Source: an uncultured Prevotella sp. (GTDB lineage: Bacteria; Bacteroidota; Bacteroidia; Bacteroidales; Bacteroidaceae). Taken from it: a DNA stretch of 8,522 bases. Shown here piece by piece: positions 1 through 6,747 of the stretch; the stretch's first letter is position 1, and every line of letters starts with the position of its first letter. The translations under genes were made by a program, and so were the position numbers. The notes under the pieces were generated by a model that was not told the origin of the DNA, made no database searches, and was given only the letters and a program-made list of their open reading frames with translations. The stretch lies in the NCBI GenBank assembly GCA_937906765.1, contig CALCUV010000240.1, forward strand, positions 1-8,522, written 5' to 3'.

Positions 1-311
1 AAGCCTTTAAGGACCACCTCGCCGAATTTACCCTCGCCAGTTATCCCGTTGAGGACGTCGTAACCATGGCGGACTTCTACATGCAATCCTTTGACGCCCT
101 GCTTGAAGCCAAGGACGTGAAGCGCATTCTGCTCGTTCCCGCACTCGATGAATATGGCGACCGCGTGCGTCAAACTGCCCTCAAGGTTGAAGGCAAAGAC
201 ATTGTCCTCTTCACCATGCGACCCACCCAAGAACGCGGTTACATGCAAGAACTCCTCGGCTACTCCCTCATGAGTGCCCTCGGCATTCGTGGTGATGAGT
301 TGCAGGGATAA
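1..311 (+). CDS. C-terminal part of an uncharacterised protein (5' end outside the window)
   Basis: An open frame runs from the first bases of the window (codons in phase with position 3) to a TAA at 309-311, giving about 102 residues of a C terminus. An internal ATG at 66 is not a convincing start, because the frame stays open upstream and the residues there look like the same soluble protein. The visible part is acidic and mixed alpha/beta. It has a strand-like stretch RILLVPALDEYGDRV, a second strand DIVLFTM, and a C-terminal end GYSLMSALGIRGDELQG. No signal peptide or membrane segment is visible. From memory it resembles a conserved Bacteroidales family of unknown function (possibly DUF6621), but I cannot confirm this and assign no function. 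The next gene starts 33 bases downstream on the same strand with no terminator hairpin between, so co-transcription is possible. Confidence 0.8.
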   Translation, partial: AFKDHLAEFTLASYPVEDVVTMADFYMQSFDALLEAKDVKRILLVPALDEYGDRVRQTALKVEGKDIVLFTMRPTQERGYMQELLGYSLMSALGIRGDELQG

Positions 312-344
312 CCGTTTGCTTATTTTTAGTTTCGCGCATTCATT

Positions 345-2666
345 ATGCAAAATTTATTCCTTAAATTGTTCTTTTTCTTAACCCTAACTGCAATTCCTAA
401 TTATCTTTGTGCTCAAGAGATTAGAGGAACTGTAGTGAATGAACAAAACGAACCACTTTCCTATGCCAACATCATAGCCCTTACGAATGACTCAATTTTC
501 ATAACGGGCGTTATGAGCGATTCTTGTGGCAAGTTTTTGCTGAAACAAACTCCAGAAATGGCCGTTATCAAGGTTTCCTACATTGGTTTTACGACTCGAA
601 TGCAGAGTCTTCCACTATCAAATGATGGAACCATTGTAATGCAATCTGATTCGACTACATTAGGCGAGGTGGTCATTAAAGCAGTTCTTCCGAAGACCAA
701 GTTGCAAGGCGATGCCTTTGTGACGCAGGTGGAAAATAGCGTTCTCGCCGAAGCAGGTTCTGCAAACGATGTGTTGAAGAAGTTGCCTGGTGTGACGCAA
801 AAGGGAGATGGATTAGAGGTCTTAGGAAAAGGCACTCCTCAAATCTACATCAACGGTCGCTTGGTAAGAGACAATGCAGAATTGGAGGCGCTTACGTCAA
901 AGGACATTAAAAGCGTGGATGTGGTCACCAATCCTGGGGCGCGCTATGATGCTTCTGTCAATGCCGTAATCCGAATTAAAACGGTGAAGCGCCAAGGTGA
1001 TGGTTTGAGTTTTAACCTGCGTTCCAGTTGGTACCAATGTGAAGACACCGACTTGAGAGAAACGCTCAACATGAACTATCGCCACAACAATCTTGACATT
1101 TTTGCGTCTGTTGATTTCGCGCAAACAGAGGGTTTTCAGGACACAGAAATAGAGCAATACCTCTATTCCGAAAAGCCCTTGTTCTTGCAACAAAAGGCAA
1201 ACTTCACCAACAACACCCAAAGCCTTTACACCACACTTGGAGTCAATTACCAACTCAACGAGAAACACTCCTTTGGCATTCAATACCGCCCCAAATTCAC
1301 ACTAAAAGGGGAAACGTTCAATGATAGTCGTGTAACGGCAAAGGTTGACGGAGTTATTGATGATTTTACCCACACTTTATCTGAAGGCGGACTGAAAAAG
1401 CTCCCCATTCATCAAGCGAATGCCTATTATAATGGAACGTTTGGTAAACTCAATATAGACTTTAATGCCGACCTTCTTGATAGTCGTTTTGAAGAGGGCA
1501 TGGTGTATAACGAAAAGAGTCAGTTGCAAGTTGACCGAATTGTAACCACTCGAAGCAAGGAGCACAACCGACTTTATGCTTCAAAGTTGGTGCTCTCTCA
1601 CCCATTCTTAGGCGGGCAACTTTCGGGTGGCGCGGAATATGCTTACACTGACCGAAGCGATGAATATTGGAATCAGAATGCGCAAGGTCCTAATTCCTTT
1701 ACGAACATTCGCGAGAACAGTGCCGATGTTTTTATGGATTTCACCTACCCGATTAAGACTTTCTATCTCGTTCTCGGAATGCGCTATGAATATTTAGGCT
1801 TTAACTATTTTGAGAATCGCATCAAGCAACAAGACCAAAGTCGCGAGTTTGGCAATTTCTTTCCTTCTGTTTCGCTGAGTGGCGCTTTAGGAGATGTGCA
1901 ATTACAATTGGGTTATACCGCAAAGACAAGTCGTCCATCCTATAATCAACTCAGCAATGCGAGCATATATATCGACCGGTATAGTTACACGAAGGGAAAC
2001 CCCTATTTGAAACCCGAATTGCAACACAATGCTTCGTTGGCTGCCGTATGGAAGTATTTTCAATTTGCGGCTAATTACAAACTCACCGAAAGACCGATTC
2101 TGCATTGGGGCAAGCAATCCGAAACCACCGAGAATTGCATCATGCTCCACTATGAAAATTTTAATCGTAGCATCCCCGAACTTTCCGTGTCGCTCACGGC
2201 ATCGCCCACAATCGGAATTTGGTATCCTCGCCTCACAGGAGCATTATTTAAGCAATGGTTTAAGGGTGATTTTAATGGGAAACGCCAAAGTATGAATCGC
2301 CCCATCCCCGTATTCTCATGGGGAAATACGCTCAAACTCCCGAAGAATTTTACGGCGGAGGTAGATTATACATTTACAGGAAAGGGCAATCAACGCATCT
2401 ACCAATTAGACAAACCCACTCACGTGTTAGACGTTGCCATCCGAAAGACATTCTTGAACGACGCCCTAAGTCTCGAACTTAAAGGCACAGACCTTTTCAA
2501 AGATAGAGGCGACCGCGTAAAAATGTGGAGCGGTGATTACATGATAAAGCAGAAAAACATCTTTGGTTCGCGCGAAGTTGTATTTACCCTGCGCTACAAG
2601 TTTAACAGCGCCAAGAGTAAGTACAAAGGCACTGGAGCAGGCGAACAACAAAAGAGCAGAATGTAG
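345..2666 (+). CDS. TonB-dependent-receptor-like outer-membrane beta-barrel protein
   Basis: This 773-residue protein is predicted to sit in the outer membrane. Residues 1-23 are a Sec signal peptide: a hydrophobic LFFFLTLTAIP core, with cleavage likely before QE in CAQE. Residues 26-105 form a carboxypeptidase-regulatory-like domain (EIRGTVVNEQNEPLSYANI, then VSYIGFTT). Residues 115-215 form a plug domain with the typical stretches DVLKKLPGV, IYINGR and NPGARYDAS. The remainder is a barrel with alternating aromatic strands, ending at VVFTLRYKFN plus a short basic tail. The order and length fit the Bacteroidota family with an OMP_b-brl_3 type barrel, shorter than SusC (about 1000 residues). 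No SusD-like lipoprotein, TonB or regulator lies beside it, so it is not a visible polysaccharide-utilisation locus. The substrate cannot be told; peptide, siderophore or other small ligands are possible. The ATG at 345 is chosen because it directly precedes the signal peptide. Confidence 0.92.
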   Translation: MQNLFLKLFFFLTLTAIPNYLCAQEIRGTVVNEQNEPLSYANIIALTNDSIFITGVMSDSCGKFLLKQTPEMAVIKVSYIGFTTRMQSLPLSNDGTIVMQSDSTTLGEVVIKAVLPKTKLQGDAFVTQVENSVLAEAGSANDVLKKLPGVTQKGDGLEVLGKGTPQIYINGRLVRDNAELEALTSKDIKSVDVVTNPGARYDASVNAVIRIKTVKRQGDGLSFNLRSSWYQCEDTDLRETLNMNYRHNNLDIFASVDFAQTEGFQDTEIEQYLYSEKPLFLQQKANFTNNTQSLYTTLGVNYQLNEKHSFGIQYRPKFTLKGETFNDSRVTAKVDGVIDDFTHTLSEGGLKKLPIHQANAYYNGTFGKLNIDFNADLLDSRFEEGMVYNEKSQLQVDRIVTTRSKEHNRLYASKLVLSHPFLGGQLSGGAEYAYTDRSDEYWNQNAQGPNSFTNIRENSADVFMDFTYPIKTFYLVLGMRYEYLGFNYFENRIKQQDQSREFGNFFPSVSLSGALGDVQLQLGYTAKTSRPSYNQLSNASIYIDRYSYTKGNPYLKPELQHNASLAAVWKYFQFAANYKLTERPILHWGKQSETTENCIMLHYENFNRSIPELSVSLTASPTIGIWYPRLTGALFKQWFKGDFNGKRQSMNRPIPVFSWGNTLKLPKNFTAEVDYTFTGKGNQRIYQLDKPTHVLDVAIRKTFLNDALSLELKGTDLFKDRGDRVKMWSGDYMIKQKNIFGSREVVFTLRYKFNSAKSKYKGTGAGEQQKSRM

Positions 2667-2763
2667 CACCTTCCTCCCCATACAATACAATTGGGATTGC
2701 CCCCAACATACTTGCGGAAGCGAAATGCAAACACAAGCATTTCTCTCTCACTTAACAAAAACT

Positions 2764-2808
2764 CCCCCGTAGCGCGTAAATCGTCAACAAATTTACACAC
2801 TACGGGGG
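2764..2808. terminator. Bidirectional intrinsic terminator between convergent genes
   Basis: CCCCCGTAG at 2764-2772 pairs perfectly with CTACGGGGG at 2800-2808. A second inner stem, GTAAAT (2776-2781) with ATTTAC (2791-2796), is separated from it by a 3x3 internal loop and closed by a 9-base loop. The hairpin is followed by CTTTTC on the + strand and by AGTTTTTG on the - strand, so it could stop the receptor transcript (98 bases past its stop codon) and the opposing TIR transcript. The remaining intergenic sequence at 2667-2935 shows no gene. Confidence 0.85.
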
Positions 2809-2935
2809 CTTTTCATCTACTCTGGGATTCACAAACTTTCTGTTTACAGATTTCAGTGATGCAACAAGGGAAGTTAAGAGCCCTTCCTTCACAACTACGG
2901 TCACGACATTGGCGTAGAAGCATGCGCTGAAAACA

Positions 2936-3391
2936 TTATTCCTTACTGATTTTAAATCCCAACTTACAGATAAGTTTCAGCATACCAAGCGCCGTATCAC
3001 GGTCATAAGCTTTTTCTACTTCAGGCAAATCTTCGTATGCCACCAAGCAAGGGTGTTGTTTGAACTTCTTGTTGTATTTACTTCCATCTATCTTAATGGG
3101 AATTATCAACTTATTATTTTCTATCGCTTCAAATATTTCCCCAGCTGTATAGATAGATTCATTAGAATGTTCTGAAGAGACAAAGAGCATCATCTTTGAA
3201 TCGGCAATAGCATTGGCTATCACCTCCACAAATTCAGAACCGCTATAGATGCCCTCCTTATCAAACCAACAACTTATTTGATGTGCATCAAGAAAGTCCA
3301 ATATTGCTTTCACAGGACTATCAGCCTTTACAACTTCGTGCTCATCCACATAGTCCTGGCGTGAATAACTTATAAAAACGTCGTATTTCAT
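2936..3391 (-). CDS. Small stand-alone TIR-domain protein
   Basis: The ATG at 3391 gives 151 residues starting MKYDVFISYSRQD, the usual first strand and A-box of a TIR domain. The frame can be extended four codons to a TTG at 3403, but the ATG fits the family start better. Using 151-residue numbering, WFDKEGIYSGSEF (42-54) is the BB-loop region. The stretch SSEHSNESIYTAGEIFEAIE (72-91) matches the prokaryotic S-x-Y/W-V-x-x-E-I pattern, so Glu85 is the likely NADase catalytic glutamate. KLIIPIKID (94-102) is the following strand. The whole protein is one TIR domain with no membrane segment or second domain. Bacterial TIR proteins commonly cleave NAD+ or make cyclic-ADP-ribose signals in anti-phage defence, or act in host interaction. 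Which applies here is not known. No partner such as ThsA, a SAVED protein or an Argonaute is adjacent. The gene is visibly more AT-rich than its neighbours, suggesting acquisition. No clear TAnnTTTG promoter was found upstream. Confidence 0.88.
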   Translation of the reverse strand: MKYDVFISYSRQDYVDEHEVVKADSPVKAILDFLDAHQISCWFDKEGIYSGSEFVEVIANAIADSKMMLFVSSEHSNESIYTAGEIFEAIENNKLIIPIKIDGSKYNKKFKQHPCLVAYEDLPEVEKAYDRDTALGMLKLICKLGFKISKE

Positions 3392-3792
3392 TCTTTTAAT
3401 CAAATGGTAAAGATTAAACTAAATTTTATTAGGTCACCTAAACAGGCCTTTACAAACTTTATCGCCATTAGGCAACTATAAGTAATCATCATAACTACCC
3501 AAGCAACCATATATTAATCCACAAAAACATTAAAAAATGTTTAAAAACAGAGTATCTGTTTCATTTTTCCACATATCAAAGCCTGAATGACATGAGAATC
3601 AGGGATGAAGCAGAATCTATAAATAAAAAAAATTGGACGTAAAAGTCAAAAGTTTCTTCCCCAGCAACTTAAATACGAATAATAAAAAAAATCCCGAATC
3701 CTTATTGGATCCGGGAGAAATAAAAATAAAGTGAAGTGAAACTAAGTAAGTAATAGGGCAACTTTTTTCTAACTTAGCATGCCGAGTTAATA
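3392..3792. other. AT-rich intergenic region without a recognisable gene
   Basis: About 400 bases between the TIR gene and lptB hold no credible reading frame on either strand. The only well-supported element is the lptB terminator at 3684-3716. Two small AT-rich hairpins are present: AAACATT/AATGTTT at 3525-3542 (4-base loop) and AAACAGA/TCTGTTT at 3545-3561 (3-base loop). Neither is followed by a T-run long enough to be called a terminator. A near-match to the -7 element on the minus strand (TA-AAG-TTTG, 3461-3453) has a spacer one base too long and no -33 partner. The TIR promoter therefore remains unidentified. Confidence 0.6.
3684..3716 (-). terminator. Intrinsic terminator of lptB
   Basis: Read on the minus strand, TCCCGGATCC (3716-3707) and GGATTCGGGA (3701-3692) form a 10-bp stem with one G-U pair and a 5-base loop. 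A run of eight Ts follows immediately (3691-3684). The G-U pair is available only in the minus-strand RNA; the plus-strand RNA would have an A-C mismatch, so the orientation is clear. It lies 76 bases beyond the lptB stop codon. Confidence 0.88.
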
Positions 3793-4629
3793 TTATATTT
3801 TCACGGCTTGCTCAGCGGCTGCTTGTTCGCGTTGTTGCCCGAGAAGTTGGAAGTCCTTCTTGCGGAGTTTGAAAGAGTTGGTGAGGTATTTGTCACGCAC
3901 AATTTGATTTTCGGCAAGTTCCTCGGGTGTGCCTTGGAAAAGAATGCGTCCTTCAAAGAGCAGATAGGCACGGTCGGTGATACAGAGGGTTTCTTCCACG
4001 TTGTGGTCGGTGATAAGAATACCTATGTTCAAGTCCTTCAACTTCCAAACGATGAACTGAATGTCTTCAACGGCGATGGGGTCAACACCAGCAAAAGGTT
4101 CGTCAAGCATAATAAACTTGGGGTCAATAGCAAGACAACGTGCAATTTCACAACGACGGCGCTCACCCCCTGAAAGTTGGTCACCAAGGTTCTTACGCAC
4201 CTTTTGAAGACGGAACTCGTTTATAAGACTTTCAAGTTTCTCACGCTGATATTCCTTAGGTTTGCCCGTCATTTCAAGCACAGAAGCGATGTTGTCCTCA
4301 ACCGAGAGTTTGCGGAAAACAGATGCTTCTTGCGCCAAATAACCAATGCCAGCCTTCGCACGACGGAACACGGGATATTTCGTGATTTCCTCTTCACCGA
4401 GAAAAATACGTCCTCCGTTGGGAACGACAAGCCCTGTGGTCATATAAAAAGACGTCGTTTTTCCAGCGCCATTAGGTCCTAAGAGACCAACAATCTCTCC
4501 TTGTTTAACGTCAAAAGAAACACCATTAACCACGGTGCGCTTGCCGTATTGCTTCACTAAATTTTCAGTGCGCAACACGAGGGGTTCGGGAACTTGTATC
4601 TCGGGGGTAGGAACTGTAAATGAATCCAT
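3793..4629 (-). CDS. lptB: LPS export ABC transporter ATP-binding protein LptB
   Basis: LptB is the cytoplasmic ATPase of the LptB2FG complex, which extracts lipopolysaccharide from the inner membrane and drives it across the periplasmic bridge. The 278-residue protein has all ABC motifs: Walker A GPNGAGKT (51-58), Q-loop Gln100 in YLAQEASVFRKL, signature LSGGE (152-156), Walker B FIMLDE with catalytic Glu177, D-loop near AGVDP, and H-loop His209 in ITDHN. The AQEASVFRKLSV and GGERRRCEIARCL stretches are characteristic of LptB among ABC ATPases. It exceeds the roughly 241 residues of E. coli LptB by an N-terminal tail of about 16 residues (Pro/Glu-rich) and a C-terminal Gln/Ala/Glu-rich tail after KYLTNSFKLRKKDF. 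The start is an ATG with no good internal alternative near the core. No other lpt gene is adjacent. The gene has its own promoter and terminator and is likely monocistronic. Its leader carries the heptad repeat array described separately. Confidence 0.95.
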   Translation of the reverse strand: MDSFTVPTPEIQVPEPLVLRTENLVKQYGKRTVVNGVSFDVKQGEIVGLLGPNGAGKTTSFYMTTGLVVPNGGRIFLGEEEITKYPVFRRAKAGIGYLAQEASVFRKLSVEDNIASVLEMTGKPKEYQREKLESLINEFRLQKVRKNLGDQLSGGERRRCEIARCLAIDPKFIMLDEPFAGVDPIAVEDIQFIVWKLKDLNIGILITDHNVEETLCITDRAYLLFEGRILFQGTPEELAENQIVRDKYLTNSFKLRKKDFQLLGQQREQAAAEQAVKI

Positions 4630-4658
4630 GAGAGGTTATGAGGTTTTTATCGGGGAAA

Positions 4659-4747
4659 GGTTAATGGTGAAAAGTTTAACGAAAGGTCAACGATGAAAGG
4701 TTAACGACTAATGTTTAAAGCTTAACGATTAACGTGGAACGGTGAAA
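4659..4747 (+). repeat. Degenerate heptanucleotide tandem array A (lptB leader)
   Basis: From 4685 to 4747, nine 7-base units follow each other without a phase break. They start at 4685, 4692, 4699, 4706, 4713, 4720, 4727, 4734 and 4741, with units such as ggtcaac, gatgaaa, ggttaac and gattaac. Two further in-phase units lie at 4659-4672, and another (gtttaac, 4674-4680) is offset by small insertions. The consensus on the + strand is roughly G-D-T-K-A-A-C. No spacers are present. The array lies between the inferred lptB promoter and its start codon, so the transcribed lptB leader would read its complement. Confidence 0.8.
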
Positions 4748-4763
4748 GATCACTTCTCATTTG

Positions 4764-4795
4764 CAAAATTACAACATTAATATGAGAATAACAAT
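4764..4795 (-). promoter_or_regulatory. Bacteroidota-type promoter for lptB
   Basis: On the minus strand, TAATTTTG (4771-4764) is a perfect match to the Bacteroidota -7 element TAnnTTTG. ATTG (4795-4792), a three-of-four match to the -33 TTTG, stands 20 bases upstream. Transcription would begin near 4757, giving an lptB leader of roughly 130 bases that includes almost the entire heptad array. Confidence 0.65.
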
Positions 4796-4814
4796 ACCGC
4801 TTGTTCTTAAAATA

Positions 4815-4877
4815 AAACATTGACTCATGCTCAGTGTCTTCTTGTTGGGGGAGACGGCTAAACATGAGTCAATGTTT
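4815..4877 (-). terminator. Long inverted repeat after the acyl-CoA ligase gene, probable terminator
   Basis: AAACATTGACTCATG (4815-4829) and CATGAGTCAATGTTT (4863-4877) are perfect 15-bp inverted repeats separated by 33 bases. On the minus strand the structure starts 14 bases after the acyl-CoA ligase stop codon, and the distal arm runs into a T-rich tail (TTTATTTTAAG). This fits termination of that transcript. The stem is AT-rich and the loop unusually large, so a different role (protein-binding site or RNA 3'-end stabiliser) is possible. Confidence 0.6.
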
Positions 4878-4891
4878 ATAGATAGTTATTT

Positions 4892-6556
4892 TTAAACTTC
4901 TGCATCAGCATAGAGGAAGCGCTTGATAGAGCGTTTGGGGGTCTTTTCAAACTCTTCGTTGTAGATGCGAATGCCTGAAATCTGTTCGTAAGAAGCAACC
5001 ATCGCATTGAGGTCCTTACGGTTTTGCTCCATTGCCTGGCGGATGCCGTCGTCATCAAGTCCTGCCTTGCCAGCTTCGTCAAAGTCGGGATAGATGAGGG
5101 CATAGAGTTTTTCGCCCTTCTGAATCACGATGCTTTCAGCCACATAAGGAAGGGTGTTGAGTTTATCTTCAATTTCTTCGGGATAGATGTTCTGACCGCT
5201 AGCACCGAGAAGCATGTTCTTTGAACGTCCACGGATGTAGAGGAAACCGTCTGCGTCCATAATACCAAGGTCACCCGTGTGATACCAACCGTCACGCAAA
5301 GTTACAGCTGTTGCTTCGGGGTTTTTGTAATAACCCTGCATCACATTCATACCACGTGCAAGGATTTCACCAACCACTTCCTGAGGATTAGGACTATCAA
5401 TGCGGATTTCCATACGAAGAGCGGGAAGACCACAAGAAGTTGCACGGTGTTCCTTCCAGTCAGCATAAGAAATGATTGGCGCACATTCTGTTGCTCCATA
5501 ACCTACAGTGATGGGGAAGCCAATCTTTTGGAGGAACAGTTCTACTTCTCGATTGAAAGCAGCACCACCTACGATTACCTGATAGATATTGCCTCCGAAC
5601 GCATCTACCAACTGCTGGCGCACCTTGCTCAAAATCTTATCCTGCACAACGGGAAGTGCAAGCAAGAGTTTCATGCTGGGTGTTGAAAGTTTGGGCAACA
5701 CATTCTTCTTGATAATCTTTTCGATAATCAAAGGCACAGAAATTACGATGCGAGGTTTGATTTCGCCAAACGCCTTAAAGATAATCTTGGGCGAAGGAAT
5801 ACGTGTAAGGAAGAAGATATGACAACCATTGACAAACTCAAAGAGGAATTCAAATGCCATACCATACATGTGTGCCATGGGGAGCATAGAGATAATGTTG
5901 TCTCCCTTCTTAAGGATATTTCCTAATTTTTCCTGTCCGAACTGCACGTTCGACCAAAGCGCACGGTAAGGAATCAACACACCCTTAGAGTTGCTTGTCG
6001 TACCTGAAGTGTAATTAATAAGTGCAAGTTCTTCAGCCTCTGCCTTATGATAAGTTACATGCTCGGGACGGAAGTACTTGGGATACTTTTCGCCAAAGAT
6101 GCGGTTGAGGTTTTCACGCGCCTCAGTCAATTTTTCTGAACGACTCACACAAAGTGAATAGTCAGGGATATATACAATACCCTCAAGGTTGGGCATTTCA
6201 TCTGCAGAAAGTTCTTCCCAAGCAACGTCGCCTACAAATAAAAGACGTGCGTCAGAGTGGTTTACGATGTCGTGAACCTGCTGAGGTTTGAATTCGTGGA
6301 GGATGGGAACTGCTACGGCGCCATAAGTCAAAGTTGCAATAAATGCTACGGCCCAGTGAGCACTATTACGTCCGCAGAGTGCAATCTTATCACCCTTAGC
6401 AACACCAGCATTTTCAAAAAGAATGTGCAACTTCTCAACCTTTCGCGCAACGTCGTTATACTGCAAGGTCTTACCTTCATAGTCGGTCAACGCATCGAGG
6501 TCCCAGTTTGCTTTAATACTCTGCTCAAAGAGAGCGTTAAAATCTACATAATTCAT
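4892..6556 (-). CDS. AMP-binding long-chain fatty-acid--CoA ligase family protein
   Basis: This 554-residue adenylate-forming enzyme is predicted to activate a carboxylic acid, probably a fatty acid, with ATP and then form the CoA thioester. Motifs in order: P-loop YTSGTTSNSKGV (182-193), substrate-side LPMAHMYGM (225-233), GYGATECAP (352-360), YHTGDLG (425-431), hinge and A8 loop GRSKNMLLGASGQNIYPEE (443-461), and C-terminal PKRSIKR (540-546), where Lys545 is the likely adenylation lysine. No signal peptide or transmembrane segment is evident, so it is cytosolic or peripheral. The ATG at 6556 leads straight into the expected N-terminal region of the family. The length is normal for bacterial FadD-like enzymes. 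Long-chain fatty acids are the best guess. Acyl-ACP synthetase or another acyl substrate cannot be excluded. It is transcribed alone, divergently from mltG. Confidence 0.9.
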   Translation of the reverse strand: MNYVDFNALFEQSIKANWDLDALTDYEGKTLQYNDVARKVEKLHILFENAGVAKGDKIALCGRNSAHWAVAFIATLTYGAVAVPILHEFKPQQVHDIVNHSDARLLFVGDVAWEELSADEMPNLEGIVYIPDYSLCVSRSEKLTEARENLNRIFGEKYPKYFRPEHVTYHKAEAEELALINYTSGTTSNSKGVLIPYRALWSNVQFGQEKLGNILKKGDNIISMLPMAHMYGMAFEFLFEFVNGCHIFFLTRIPSPKIIFKAFGEIKPRIVISVPLIIEKIIKKNVLPKLSTPSMKLLLALPVVQDKILSKVRQQLVDAFGGNIYQVIVGGAAFNREVELFLQKIGFPITVGYGATECAPIISYADWKEHRATSCGLPALRMEIRIDSPNPQEVVGEILARGMNVMQGYYKNPEATAVTLRDGWYHTGDLGIMDADGFLYIRGRSKNMLLGASGQNIYPEEIEDKLNTLPYVAESIVIQKGEKLYALIYPDFDEAGKAGLDDDGIRQAMEQNRKDLNAMVASYEQISGIRIYNEEFEKTPKRSIKRFLYADAEV

Positions 6557-6637
6557 GATGGATAATTTCGGTTTTATTGCACCTAAGTCACTTCCTTGTC
6601 AACGAGGAATACTTGGCACAAATTTCTGTTTCGTGTG

Positions 6638-6645
6638 CAAAAATA
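6638..6645 (-). promoter_or_regulatory. Possible -7 element for the acyl-CoA ligase gene
   Basis: On the minus strand, TATTTTTG (6645-6638) matches TAnnTTTG exactly. It lies 82 bases upstream of the ligase start codon. No good TTTG -33 element stands 19-21 bases upstream, so the assignment is tentative. Confidence 0.4.
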
Positions 6646-6686
6646 GTGATTATTTTGTTTGCTCGACTATGTTTTTCATAAAAAAA

Positions 6687-6717
6687 TTCACAAATGGGGA
6701 CAGAATGTGTAATTTTG
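6687..6717 (+). promoter_or_regulatory. Bacteroidota-type promoter for mltG
   Basis: TAATTTTG at 6710-6717 is a perfect TAnnTTTG -7 element. A weak -33 candidate, TTCA at 6687-6690, stands 19 bases upstream. Transcription would begin near 6724, giving a short A-rich leader (run of As at 6731-6738) before the ATG at 6748. Such A-rich leaders without a Shine-Dalgarno site are normal in this phylum. Confidence 0.6.
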
Positions 6718-6747
6718 CGGTAGTTTATACAAAAAAAATAACCACAA

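Noticed and set aside
314..334. Promoter directly before the receptor gene
   Set aside because: TTTG (314-317) and the near-match TAGTTTCG (327-334) are only 9 bases apart instead of about 20, so they do not form a usable promoter.
578..1565. Several minus-strand frames inside the receptor gene
   Set aside because: They lie entirely within a well-supported coding sequence and show no domain or start features.
345..2666. SusC of a polysaccharide-utilisation locus
   Set aside because: The protein is too short for SusC, and no SusD, glycoside hydrolase or regulator flanks it.
2691..2930. 79-codon open frame on the + strand between receptor and TIR gene
   Set aside because: It runs through the terminator hairpin, has no recognisable domain and no start signals.
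2936..3391. Thoeris or CBASS system
   Set aside because: No ThsA, cyclic-nucleotide synthase or SAVED gene is present in the flanking sequence; only the TIR domain is seen.
3392..3403. TTG start four codons upstream of the TIR ATG
   Set aside because: The ATG at 3391 begins directly at the canonical TIR N terminus, and TTG is rare as a start, so the longer form is less likely.
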